Shown: positions 1 to 10,109 of the stretch, in pieces
How positions within the stretch are numbered: the first letter of the stretch is position 1
Layout of the letters: every line of letters starts with the position of its first letter
DNA from: Gracilariopsis chorda
Taxonomy: Eukaryota; Rhodophyta; Florideophyceae; Gracilariales; Gracilariaceae
Assembly: GCA_003194525.1 (NCBI GenBank)
Contig: NBIV01000274.1
Location: 33,928 to 97,927, forward strand
Reading direction: 5' to 3'
Length of the DNA: 64,000 bases
The notes under the pieces: model-generated
What the model was told of the DNA's origin: nothing
Databases searched by the model: none
What the model saw: only the letters and a program-made list of their open reading frames with translations
Program-made: the position numbers and the translations under genes

Positions 1-1115
1 GAAAGCGCTGTAACATGGTCCTGTGATACAGGTGTGGCCATCGGTTCCGAGTTATCCGGGGTGTTCGACGCTAAAATAACGGTTTCCTCTCCCTTCTTTG
101 ACGATAGTTCGTCAGTGGTGGGGGTTGCTTTCTCAGAAGAGGCGGCAATTCGGAGAACATCGGCGGTCGTCATCTTCGTCGGGAGCATCCCAAGGGGGTG
201 TGGAGTGACGCTTTCCATTACTTGTTTCTTTACCAGATACTGGAGGCCTTGGCTAAGATTGGCAACCAGTATCCGGAAAGGAGCATCAGGGGTAACGTGA
301 ACAATTCCGTTCGCCAGCGCGAGCTGGTATTTATCGTATAACGAGGACAGAGGTTGAATAACCCAAAGACCGTGTTGACGGCAATTGACTTGCACCCAGA
401 CTTGGGACTCAGGCGGTATAGAACCCGAGGCTGCTACTCGAAGTTTGATGGACTCGCGAGACGCGGCCGGTGGTTCCTGCGCAGCAGGTAGTGGTACTTG
501 CTTCTGCGAAGCACGTTTCAGCGGGCGACGGACGATCGGGACTGACGATCCGTGGTCGAGTTCCACACGCCTAAGGCAGGGCCTGATTGCTTCGAAAAAT
601 ATGTCGCAGTAATCACATCCCAGTATGACTGGAGCGGTTAATGACCGACAAACAATAAAGTCGAGCTTCACCACGGAGGTGCCCAACCGCACGACTAAAT
701 CGACGGTACCCACCGTTTTTAACGGATTATTGTTCGCATTTGCGACGTCGGGAACCGTTTCGGAACGGATACGAGACCATATCTGCGGGGGTAGCAATGA
801 TTCCACGATGAAGTTGGGGCCTGCACCTGTGTCCAGGACTGTTAGAAATCTAACCATAAAATGGGTGTCAAGGCCAAGGTCGGCGTAAACCTTGTAGTTG
901 CGCTTGGCCATGACAAAGACTCTATCCGGGATCCGGGGGTTTTTACTCCGTATCCACGGGCGACGCAGCACAGAAAGGTGTGCAGAGTGCGCGTCTGTGG
1001 TGTACTTCCTTGAAAGGATTTTCACCGGAGAGCGAGGCGGCGACGCCTCGGGCGTCAACAACCTCATCTCTGAGGATGCCTCTCCCAAAGGGGAGACTCC
1101 CTTAATTAGTTTTCC
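1..1115 (-). CDS. pol: Ty3/gypsy pol, N-terminal part with retropepsin (partial)
   Basis: Aspartic protease region of a retrotransposon polyprotein, which would cut Gag and Pol in the particle. On the minus strand the frame one base upstream (-1) of gag is open from the end of gag to the window edge. The active site LDTGAGPNF lies at about 805-835 and the second protease motif ILGCDY about 75 residues later. No ATG is needed: the frame begins inside the gag overlap, so expression by -1 frameshifting at 1109-1115 is the simplest reading. Reverse transcriptase, RNase H and integrase would lie beyond base 1 and are not visible. A proline- and alanine-rich linker follows the protease. I am confident of the protease. 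Ty3/gypsy assignment rests on the separate gag frame and Gag type and is less certain. Confidence 0.8.
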
Positions 1116-3061
1116 TGGGAGGTTCCCGCCGTAGGCAGTAGTAGAGGATACTCGACAACGAGAGCTTCGATCCGGGGGCCGGGGTTTTTATCCGCATAAG
1201 CGGTGGTTGCATCGGACGTTGTCGCAACTTCCCGATTCGGGTTAATTGAAGCTAGCCGTGCACGCCGGATATGTGGAAAGGCATGCGAGAAGTCCGTTTT
1301 AGCACGGAGGTAGGAAGCCATCGGAACGGAACGTTTCTCCTCTGGAGTGAGGGCCTCGTAATTTGCCACCACCTTGGCCATATCTTTCAGTGAGCAAAGA
1401 CACTGAGGGGATGTATGGCCATGGGTGTAGCACAGGTGGCAAATTAGAGCCAACACAGAGACGTGCCGGTTAATATCCCGAGCATCATAGAAGAGTACCG
1501 CCGGTCGGGTGTCACTCCATCCAGGCCGTTGATAACGGGATTGGCCGTTCATAAATGGGACTTGTGGCGGCTGAACGCGATTGTTCCCCACGCACAATAC
1601 GGGGTGGTCTTGCGCCGTTTCGAACGTGTCCTCCGTCGTTGACGGTAAGTCCGTGGTTGCTATAGACACACCATCTCCCTGTGCAAAATGCACGGTGTCG
1701 TATCCCTGTTGGGGGGTTCTATCCGCAAAACGCGAGGGCGATGAGAAGTCACTCTCCAGCACCAACGCCTTGGCGGGCTTAGACCGACGATTTGGAGTTC
1801 TTGCACGAAGTGCTTCCCCTTCCACTCGAGCATGTTGAACAAGCTCGAGGTAGGTGACCCTCCGCTTGTCCTCGCGGTAACGAGTGACAAGACTCCGGAT
1901 TGCCGGGTCAAGGCCATCGATGAACATGGTACAACGTTCCCCTGCGGGGTATACATTCCCACAATGGTGGAAGGCCTTGTTAAAGTACACCGAGTAATCA
2001 GTTTCACTCTCGCTTGAGCGCTGACAAGTATCTGGCAAAGCGAGAATTGCCCCCTGAATGGCGGTATTGGTGGCATAGGAGTGCAATAAATATCGCACCG
2101 CCTCCGGCCAGCAGGTTACTCCTCCCTCTGAGGCATGAGATGATCCTCTGACAGAGCTGTACTGGTCCTCTGCCACTCCCCGTAAGAAATACGGTAATGC
2201 CAAATAGGATTGTCCCTCGTTCATTCCGAGGATATCGGCTTCCGCTACAAAGCGGGAAAGAAAGTCCAACACCATAATTGGGTATTCTCCAGTAAAATAC
2301 TGGTTACGCAATGAGAGTTGCATACGTTTTATGCAATCTTTCACCTTCCCTGTGCCACGGGGTGTACGTCCTAAAGAGGAAACTTCGAGCCGGTAGTACC
2401 GGTAGGACAATAGTTTCCGATACAACGGGTTCGTCGGTTTTAATTCCCTGAAGCCAGGGTGTCTTCTCCACTTGCTGCGGGTCCGATTTCCACCTTGGGT
2501 GGTGGATGACTGCTTAGAGCGGGAAGAACGGCCTCGTTTCTCGTCATCCGAATCGGAGTCCAAAGAACTAGAACCATCTGACCCGTTTCGGGATGAATCC
2601 GATGATGTCGTAGAATTAGAATCCAAGTGATATTGTTTGTATTTTCGCTTATAGCGGCGCTTCTTTCTTCCGGCATGCTGGTCGTGGTGTGACGCAGCTG
2701 GTGCCGGATCATCCGGGGACGGTTTATCCATGAGAATAAACTGCTCTAACGTCTCCAGACGGGCACGAATTCGATCAAATCTAGAGTTAACTCCTTCTAT
2801 GAAGGTGGCGGGTTGCCCTAAACTCTCTATCATAGAATTGAAATCGGAACGTAAGATACGGAGATCCTCTGCGACCACCTTTGTAGGGGTGTCCATCACC
2901 ACCTCACGGAGGGTTTGTAATTCCCCGACAAGGGTGTTGTGGGCGGTCCACAAAGCGTCAACCTGAGATTCCAGGGAATTCCCCTGGGGGGTGGTATCGC
3001 CCGTCAGACGGGGTTCAGGTGCGGCGGCGGCCACGGCCGGAGCCGGTTGAGCACCATCCAC
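1106..3061 (-). CDS. gag: Retrotransposon Gag with CCHC zinc knuckle
   Basis: Capsid/nucleocapsid protein of the element whose LTR lies at 3376-4171. About 650 residues: an N-terminal alanine-rich and coiled-coil-like stretch, a basic-serine-rich segment (RKKRRYKRKYK, then runs of S and D), a Gag core (for example YPIMVLDFLSRF), and a zinc knuckle CHLCYTHGHTSPQC (C-x2-C-x4-H-x4-C) at 1400-1441. The frame has no upstream ATG: it opens after a TAG near 3121 and the given start is a GTG. A second minus frame covers 3004-3348 with an ATG, so a small indel may have separated the true start from the body, or the start lies in a spliced leader. The stop TAA (1106-1108) directly follows the heptamer GGAAAAC. 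Confidence 0.8.
   Translation of the reverse strand: MDGAQPAPAVAAAAPEPRLTGDTTPQGNSLESQVDALWTAHNTLVGELQTLREVVMDTPTKVVAEDLRILRSDFNSMIESLGQPATFIEGVNSRFDRIRARLETLEQFILMDKPSPDDPAPAASHHDQHAGRKKRRYKRKYKQYHLDSNSTTSSDSSRNGSDGSSSLDSDSDDEKRGRSSRSKQSSTTQGGNRTRSKWRRHPGFRELKPTNPLYRKLLSYRYYRLEVSSLGRTPRGTGKVKDCIKRMQLSLRNQYFTGEYPIMVLDFLSRFVAEADILGMNEGQSYLALPYFLRGVAEDQYSSVRGSSHASEGGVTCWPEAVRYLLHSYATNTAIQGAILALPDTCQRSSESETDYSVYFNKAFHHCGNVYPAGERCTMFIDGLDPAIRSLVTRYREDKRRVTYLELVQHARVEGEALRARTPNRRSKPAKALVLESDFSSPSRFADRTPQQGYDTVHFAQGDGVSIATTDLPSTTEDTFETAQDHPVLCVGNNRVQPPQVPFMNGQSRYQRPGWSDTRPAVLFYDARDINRHVSVLALICHLCYTHGHTSPQCLCSLKDMAKVVANYEALTPEEKRSVPMASYLRAKTDFSHAFPHIRRARLASINPNREVATTSDATTAYADKNPGPRIEALVVEYPLLLPTAGTSQEN
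1109..1115 (-). promoter_or_regulatory. Candidate -1 ribosomal frameshift site (gag/pol)
   Basis: The minus strand reads GGAAAAC directly before the gag stop TAA, and pol is open in the -1 frame from exactly here. AAC in the A site is a classic slippery codon. The P-site GGA is a relaxed match to the X-XXY-YYZ rule, comparable to GGAUUUU-type sites. I did not identify a firm downstream stem or pseudoknot by eye. Confidence 0.5.
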
Positions 3062-3375
3062 GGCATTCGATAACGGGGTTGACGTGGAGTTTCGGGGTTC
3101 CCAGGCTGGGTTTGGAGTCCTAGACGAGGCAACCCCAGCATGGATGGATTTAGCCCTAGTCGGGATCCAAGAAACGAACTGAACTTCGTGGTTATCTCCA
3201 CCATTGTAGGAGCGACTGCACGTAGTGGCAGGCTACGCAGAGGAGGGTTTTCTCGACATGAGGTCCAACTCTTACGACGGGAAAGCAACGGAACTTCCGG
3301 AAAACAAACAAAAGAAACAGAACCACGAAAGAGGGAACCAAACACCAAAACAGATTCTAGGTCGAGAGACCATTT
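3062..3375 (-). other. 5' leader of the gypsy-like element
   Basis: Untranslated leader between the LTR and the gag body. It contains the primer binding site at its LTR end. Short open frames here may include the displaced N-terminus of Gag. Confidence 0.5.
3353..3372 (-). promoter_or_regulatory. Primer binding site (tRNA 3' end type)
   Basis: Three bases after the LTR end the minus strand reads TGGTCTCTCGACCTAGAATC. Its complement ends in CCA after an A discriminator, a 7-base acceptor strand and a 5-base T-stem strand, followed by GATT as at the end of a T loop. That is the architecture of a tRNA 3' end. I cannot name the tRNA. Confidence 0.55.
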
Positions 3376-4171
3376 TGTAGTGCAATGCCCGGAAGCGGGA
3401 GCACACTGAAAGACGTTCGGGATCTTTCCTCGTTAGATATGAGCCCAGTTGGGTAGAGCCCTCCCAGGAGGGGCACGACTATGTCGGGTTGTAAGGCCGA
3501 AGCCACCCGTCGCGACTTGCACAAGGAGGTTGAGGCAAGAATCGGATACCCGCAGGAGTGGTGTATGGGGGTGGTCGTCCTCTAGAGAGGTGAGGTTTCC
3601 ACTTTAGTGGCATGCGCGAACACGAGCCGTGGGTAGCGGGAAAGCCACCCTCTAAAGAGAAAAATAAGGGGGAGCTGAGTCACGAGTGTGGTGCCGAAGA
3701 CTGACGGCAGTGTCAGTAAATAAACTTTATACAAGGCGAACACCAAGACAGCTGGAATAGCAATCCGAATACTCGGGTCTTTTAGATAGGCAAGGGGGTT
3801 AGACTTCCCGTATGCAACGGTGCTTCCCTCTATAGAGGAGTAGAGAACACGCGAAGGCGGTGAGGTCTAGAGCCAATTCCCCAGGTTGGGGTCCCTTGTT
3901 GGGGAATGTTTACTGGTGCGACAGCAACCCCCCGGCGCACTAAGTACTAACCATCCCAGAAATGGGTGTAAAAATAATGAATAGAATTAACTAAATTAAT
4001 CCACTTTGGTAGTTCATGCCCACTACTGTGGCCAACTGCCAATTGACTCTTCCGTGTCCCACGTTTCAAATCCACTATTAGTGGTCGTAGTTCATGCAAT
4101 GACTACATTACCGAAACATTCGGGAAATCAACCAAGTACCAAGAATCTCTTTCTGAGGGCATTGCACTTCA
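3376..4171 (-). repeat. LTR of the gypsy-like element (5' LTR, minus strand)
   Basis: About 796 bp. The ends are near-perfect inverted repeats: minus-strand start TGAAGTGCAATGCCC and, reading inward from the other end, TGTAGTGCAATGCCC. It is followed by the PBS and gag. The same sequence occurs inverted as a solo LTR at 42463-43252, which confirms the boundaries. The partner LTR lies outside the window. Confidence 0.8.
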
Positions 4172-4562
4172 TTTCCTGCCAGCAAATCCGGCAAATGCAT
4201 CGGGATGTCCTTGTCCTGATGCTTCAAAAGGAAAAACACATGTTCCGTAAACACTTTTGAACTCTCCAAACGTCCGCTTCAACAGTCTACCATCCCGTAT
4301 ATGTGGTCGTTCTGCTGAGTCAGTTGCAATGGTATAATCCAGCGTAGCTCCTCCCAAGAGAACTGTGTTGGCCTTTGGTTCGAACCGTTCATCATTGAAA
4401 AGCGGGGCAATTGTAAAAGACCATGGATCATCTTGTTGCCGATCCAGCTGATCCCGAGACATGCATTGCATCAATCTCTGTCTTATAGCTTTTATTTGAA
4501 CATCCCTCAGTATATGAAGTAAACGGCAATACTTTCCTTCTTCAAAATCAGGTATTCTGTCA
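4172..4562 (-). pseudogene. Coding fragment of unknown gene between two transposons
   Basis: A minus-strand frame is open across the whole gap, about 130 codons, from the end of the decayed piggyBac element to the LTR, where the LTR's first bases supply the stop. The sequence looks protein-like rather than random (for example RDGRLLKRTFGEFKSVYG and NDERFEPKANTVLLGG). I do not recognise the family. If the piggyBac copy and one 3-base duplication (TCA) are taken out, the frame joins a short open stretch starting with an ATG at 7587 in a GGTGATGGCC context. That suggests the first exon of a gene broken by two insertions, but the part beyond the piggyBac is only 32 bases, so the join is weak evidence. 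Confidence 0.45.
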
Positions 4563-4621
4563 CCCTTTTGAATTATAATTTGTTACTGAGACATAGTTAT
4601 TCAAATAATTACAGCTGCAAA

Positions 4622-5059
4622 CAAGTGGAAACGGCCTTCGGCCGTGGGCGGCGCAGCGCGCCGCGTTGGTTTTGTAGCTTTGTGTATTTCGTGGCGTTCG
4701 GAGGCTCTCCGAGCACTTTGCTCGCTTGCGCTCGCAATAGCGCTCGTAGAACCACGGGGCGCCGCGGCGCCTAGGTGACTAAATTGACTGCAGTGCCAGC
4801 CAATGATGAGAAAGCGTGACACGTTGCTTTGTGTAACTGGGTGGCACTGCAGTCATTATGGGAGTGCCAGCCAATAAGCAGGAAGCTTTGCTGCTGCTGC
4901 TGCTGCTGAATTTTTTAAATGGTAGGGAGGCGTTGCGCCAAATGGCAGTTTTGCATGCGCGTAGAGGGGCATACAGAGCGGTTAATTGGCGCACCGCCTC
5001 CTATCAATCAACAACACCCCCTTATACATGTGTAAATCATTAAGAGTGGGGTGTTGAGA
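4622..5059 (-). mobile_element. Non-autonomous Helitron nested in piggyBac copy 1
   Basis: The minus-strand 5' end is TCTCAACACCCCACTCTTAA, the same as the autonomous Helitrons at 55617 and 62325, and is preceded by A (5060). The 3' end is the hairpin GGCCGAAGGCC followed by a short tail ending CACTTG, then T (4621). Insertion between A and T is the Helitron signature. It contains a CTG-repeat tract at about 4888-4908 and the shared GTAGGGAGGCGTTGCGCC block, but no coding capacity. Confidence 0.8.
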
Positions 5060-5699
5060 TCAATTCGTAATAACTGGTACGTCTTTTCTGACGTGTTCAG
5101 TTTCGTCATCGCCATTTTCTGTGCGTACAATGCTTACCGTAGTTGATGCAAATTCCTGCGTCCAATCATTGTTGTAGTTAGAATTTAGTTTTTTAGTACT
5201 CAGTTCTCTAATCTGCGGCATATTAATCGATATTTGCACCATTTTATGTCCTAGAAAAAGTTGTTTGGTTGATAGGTGAGCGTTTTGTGTGCGTTTTATT
5301 TTCAGCTCTTTGAAAATTTCCTTGCATTTTTGAGTATCGAGTAAAGCGGCTTTGATCAAACATTTAGCTTCTTTGACTGTTGTGGGCGCTCGAATTGTGT
5401 CTGATTAAGTTGCATCATGTTGGCTAGTTTATAATCTCTCCAAGTTGGACGAAGAGTTATGCTGCTCGTGGTGCTGTGACGTATTCGAGCCAATGGCGTA
5501 AACTGCGCTTGTGTCCATCTTCTTGTAAGATTTGATTGGAAGGATGTCACTCAACAAGCAAGAGTAGGCAGATGAGTTAAGGTGTTGTTCACATGACTGC
5601 GGAAACTTTTGGGTTGCAGACGGAAACGAAATTTGGCAAGCATGTTTTGCAACGTGCTGTCGTTTTATTGGACGTCTTCAGACTTCGCGTTCACTGTTT

Positions 5700-6810
5700 C
5701 CACGTAAATAAAGTCATAGAACGGCCCTTAGAGCGGAATTGATCAAATTGATCAAGTGCATTCATAAAAAAGTTGTAGGCAACAATGATCGCTGTCTGTG
5801 GAGTGGTACGCCGCAAAGATTCGTTACCCACCCATCGCTATAACGGAGCAAGACCGTGCGCACAGTTGACAGCGTGCATAACTGGCGTATGAATACGCGA
5901 TGTTGGGGTATCTGCTGAGTCATTGGTATAACAAGGTACTACCGAATGGTCTTTGAACATGACAATCCCTGCGGTTTGCGCAGCTCGAAAAGGCGCAGTG
6001 GAATCTTCACCTTTGTCAACCACTTGATCTAAGCGCCGTTCTCCTAGCTCTTCGTGCTTTAGGCTCTCAATTGCCTCTTTCAGCGCTGCTCTGTTTACAC
6101 TATCGATATTGCTGAAACGCACACTACCGAGCACTTTGCATTCTCCGTCACTAAGACGATCCAACTGACATGACAAAAAATGTCGTGTATAGAAGTTGTC
6201 TATAACCATCAACCTTCCGTTTACAGGTGTTGGATGGGACTGTGATTAATGCGTTATTTGTTCGCACCGTAGAGCCGATGGCTTGCGTTTTGGCAACGAT
6301 GTGCCATCAATTTTACGCTCGACAGCCCCGCAAAGATTTCTAAAGCCATTTGTGTATCTCTGTACTGGAGTCTGACCAGATTTGTTCCTTGAACCATTAT
6401 CCTGCACGATATGCAGGTAGAATTTTGAACCTCCAGACACAGCGTAAAACCTTATCCTGAAGTTGACGGGTTTGGAATTCATGTATGAACGTGCCACTGT
6501 ACGTTCTTTGCAGCGAACGGTGTTTTCATCGAGGGAGCTCACACTAACAAGACTTGCAGCGGTCGCAGCATTCCTAGAAAAATGCTCATGGAGCTGGCGA
6601 CTATGCCACAGGGGTTCGGGAAGTGCAAGATCCGAATCATAAGAAGCATAAATTCGAAACGCTGCACGCATGCTCATAAGCGTATCCCGTCCCATAGTCT
6701 TTTTGAAAAACGGAACTCCTAAGTGATCAAATTGGAACCAGTACTCTCAAAGCTGATTCATGCGGTATACTAAAGGGGCCAGCGCAAGACCAAGATATGC
6801 ATGCAAGTCA
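5700..6810 (-). pseudogene. piggyBac-family transposase remnant (copy 1)
   Basis: Cut-and-paste transposase (DDE_Tnp_1_7 / PGBD family). Open pieces lie at 6246-6695 and 5838-6212 and continue to about 5700. Visible motifs in order: KKTMGRDTL, SSLDENTVRCKERTVARSY (first catalytic Asp), MVIDNFYTRH (second catalytic Asp, intact here but mutated in copy 2), and NALDQFDQFRS (third catalytic Asp region). Upstream, HAYLGLALAPLVYRMNQL corresponds to the N-terminal domain but is followed by a stop. Several stops and probable indels break the frame. It cannot make a working protein but is a useful comparison for copy 2. Confidence 0.75.
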
Positions 6811-7569
6811 TCCATTCTAAAAAACCTCGATCTTCGTTCACGTTTCAGAAGTTATTTGCTTGTCCAACTTCCTATATAGTTTAGATACGAACCATTCAGA
6901 AACAAGCTGAACAAACTCAGTTCTTGTCTATAGACATACGCCAGCTTGATATGGTCAGCATTTGCCAAAAAGAGGCCACTCTTTTGTTGCCATCCTGCAG
7001 AGAAGGGAAGTGTTTTGTATAAGGTTTCTTTTCAGAGGCTTTTAAAGCCATGACCAAAAATTCTTCGTCGTCTTTTGTATCCCAACAAAGTTCTCCTGCG
7101 GTCTCACAATTACACTGGCAGCGTGAACAGATACGTTCAAAGCTTCTGCATTGTTCACAGTGGCAGTCTGGGATGGGTTATTTGTCATGCCTGTGTGTAT
7201 ATGGTATAGAGAGGCAGACGGAGGATGAAATTAAGTCACGCCACGTTGCTTTGCCGTCGCTAGTGCTCTTGCACAAAGCCTTTACCGCATTGTATGTTTC
7301 AATTCTGTGCACTTGGACATAAAGTCGTTTGCTAGCCATAAACCAGCAATCCATAACAACCAATTTCATCGGCTTTAAGCAGCAAAGAATCATGCGACAG
7401 CCAATGAAGAGCCGAAGCGCCTATTGCTGGTATATTAGCTATACGCAAAGCAAACAATTGGCCAACTGATAACCAATTGTTTCCGTCGCTACCCAATCAC
7501 AATCATACTTTAAAGCTGTTATAGTCGCTTTAAGCTTTTCGGGTCAAAAGGGTCAGTACACAACGTCAC

Positions 7570-7731
7570 TCTCACCGCGGCGGCCATCACCGGTCTACAG
7601 GCAGTTGGCGAGCGATAGCGAGCAAACGCCCGCTGCAGATCCCTCGAATTCATCCTCACTCAGTGGCGCAAAGGGCCGCCCTTGGCCGAAGGCCGCATTC
7701 GATTGTAATTATAGAACGGGGGGTGTTGAGA
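7570..7731. mobile_element. Helitron end fragments in odd arrangement
   Basis: On the plus strand a Helitron 3' region (GCGAGCGATAGCGAGC, then the hairpin GGCCGAAGGCCGC and a tail ending GATTG before T) ends at 7705 and resembles the 3' end at 46054-46150. Just beyond, the minus strand starts with ATCTCAACACCCCCC (5' end at 7731), but only about 25 bases of that 5' end are present. I read it as two truncated, oppositely oriented ends joined together. Confidence 0.5.
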
Positions 7732-9833
7732 TGAGATACTGTCATCTTGAACTTGGATCATAAAGATCTCTCACGATCATTCCCTGTTTTGATTGAAAAT
7801 GAAAGTACACTTTTGACAAGGATACTTCAACACTCATGAAGGGTCATTAGTTGTTATAAGTCCTTCAGCAAAGTCGTCACAGAATAATGTACTATGAAAG
7901 TTAAGACAGTCAAGTTTTTGTCCCAAGCACATGCAAGCTCTTCTATGAATCCCTCTCCACTAGATGGTAAACTACTACAAAGCACCGACTTACTCACCAC
8001 AACTAGAAAGGAGTTGCCCTACTAAAGCGCATATAGATGCTATAGGCGTTGATATAGAGTCAATGCGCATGTAGCACAACATACCTCAGGTAATGGGAAC
8101 ACTTCATTTACTAATAAACTTATCACAAAATATAGTACTAGCGTAGTTAGCTTAGAACCACAGCAAAAGTGCAAAGTACGTACTCTTCATTCAACAACCC
8201 GGATCTAGAATCTTGTCATTGCTCGCAAGGTAACAGACCCGAACGTCCATGCGGCGCTGGCGTTTGTCACAAGATTATGAGTAGCCAATCTTCTCTTTTT
8301 TCCATTTTCCTCCCCAATAGCATACTGCCTATTTATGACACGCACATAAAAGTCTCCATCCAGATTCTGGAGTGGGTGCAAAGTCATATACTTGTTTCCC
8401 ATTTCGAGACAATACTTAAGCATTTTGTTGTACGGTGAATCATTCCACCTGAATTTTAAAGGTAAAATAGATCACAAAATGAACAAGCAACTGAAATAAT
8501 TTTCTACAGTTATCCGATCAGAGGAAAGTTTTCAATTATCATTCCTCTCATCCAAACTAAGCAAACTGTTCCTAGTCTTCTTTTCAGAATGTATAGTCCT
8601 ACCGGATTCATTTGCTCCTTGATTCTTTTTGTCCTATTGTCCTGCCCAGTAATTTTTTAACACATCGGATAAAGTTCCAAGGTCAGTATTCCTTTTTTCA
8701 ATATTTTTTTCAAGGCAACTGAATAAAACTTGTTAGTAGTTACACGCATAATACCGGTATGAGCTACTAAACCATAGTTACAATTAGAGAATCCAGTTTT
8801 CAAATGAATCGTTAGCACAAATAATTTAACTTTAAATATACAAGGCTTATAATTTTCACTAAAATATCGTTTCTCTTTTTCGCCACTTTCTGACGAACGG
8901 TAGAATTGCTGAAAAGTAACATCAGTTTTGTAGCCTGCTTATTGAAATTATTTCAATTTCATATGTTTTGGGATGGTTTTCGGCATTGACGAATGACCGT
9001 AAGTTTCCAAAACGAACTTGAAATGCACGTGATGGTCAATATTGTCGATAAATGTGTTGATAAGAGGCTGAAATGTAGTTCTTTTTATTTTAAAAACCTT
9101 TTCCAGAAACTCCTACTTACCATTGTGTTTCACAACCGTCATCGGCATGAATAAAATGTTTCTTTCAGAAACTGAAACTATTTTCCTGCGTTCCGTGCTT
9201 TAATTTTAGCGAGTAAAATTTGAATGAAAAACTTAGACTTTTGAAATCCAGATGCAATAAATTTTTCATTTTGAGAAATGTTTTAGACCCTTCTTGATGG
9301 TAGAAAATATCGAAAATTGGGCTTTGGAAGACTGGATCTTTGTCATTATCAGCCTGAGTGAAAGTGCTAGGTATAACCTGAAGTTTACACTGGGGTTGCA
9401 AGGTTGCTTCAGCGCGTGTTCGGCGCCAGTCAACGAGATGTTGGCCGTGAAGTTTGTTGATCGCAATAAGGTCTGTAAAGAACGTAAGAAAGTGTGTAAA
9501 GTTTTGTTTTTTGTAGTCTACTACATTTCTTTTGTGTTTCACTGCAGTTTCTTAGTCTATCCGTAGTGAAAAGAGTTCGGAGACATAGTCTAAGTTCTTC
9601 ATAGTCTTTTTTCTGGTGCGGATGCGGCGTCTAACTGCACAGATACCGCCTCTGCCATAGAATGACATGAGTAATTATGGCAGAGGGAGTATCTGCGCTC
9701 AACCTGCTTCATTTGGGCATACGTCGTATTGACTAAAAACTCTGAAATCAATCCCGCAGCATAGACTCCAAGTATCAATTATATCCATAAATACACTCAA
9801 ATGCCGCACAGTTTCAAAACGAAGTCACCGATA
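7732..9833. other. Intergenic stretch without recognised gene
   Basis: AT-rich sequence. Open frames are short and overlap on both strands (for example 8169-8438 and 9165-9542), without a motif I know. The only distinct structure is the inverted repeat at 9640-9695. Confidence 0.5.
9640..9695. repeat. Inverted repeat, 20-bp arms
   Basis: Arms CAGATACCGCCTCTGCCATA and TATGGCAGAGGGAGTATCTG match at 18 of 20 positions around a 16-base loop. It could be a foldback element or a transcribed hairpin; there is no coding context. Confidence 0.55.
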
Positions 9834-9838
9834 TAACG

Positions 9839-10109
9839 TGTTGAGTGGTTGGGTGACTCTCATCAGCTCTCTCAGCTCCGGAGACTCCTTTACTCTTTAT
9901 ATAGATTGTAACTGCGTAAAATCCTGCCAAAATCACAGTACGTATGTCTATTGTAGTCTAACGAGCAGGGGACCACAAACCCAAGATAGTATATCAATAC
10001 GCAGGGTCCGACACCTCACAAGAGGTATCGGGCAAAGGGACTCACGTAACTACCTTACGTGAGTCCTAGACCTGTAGGTAATGGCATCACGATTGCGTGT
10101 TCCTCATCA
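9839..10109 (-). repeat. 3' LTR of the copia element
   Basis: 271 bp, TG...CA ends. It contains a perfect 12-bp inverted repeat (GGACTCACGTAA / TTACGTGAGTCC) at 10038-10066. The TATA-like TATATAAAG is on the minus strand near 9894-9902. The pol stop lies 20 bases inside this LTR. Confidence 0.92.

Larger units (their letters stand above)
4563..7552 (-). mobile_element. Decayed piggyBac-type DNA transposon (copy 1)
   Basis: The ends match the terminal inverted repeats of the complete copy at 51775-55555: CCCTTTTGAA at 4563 and GGGTCAAAAGGG ending at 7552, with the subterminal TATAGTCGCTTTAAG resembling that copy's palindrome. It encodes remnants of the same transposase. Flanks are TCA on both sides (4560-4562 and 7553-7555), not the TTAA expected for piggyBac. 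A 438-bp Helitron is nested at 4622-5059, so this copy is older than that insertion. From about 5060 to 5690 I recognise nothing coding. Confidence 0.7.

Noticed and set aside
1660-2076. Frame of 138 codons on the minus strand inside gag
   Set aside because: Shadow of the gag frame; no motif.
9165-9542. 125-codon minus frame overlapping a plus frame
   Set aside because: No conserved motif, AT-rich, overlapping frames on both strands; not enough support for a gene.
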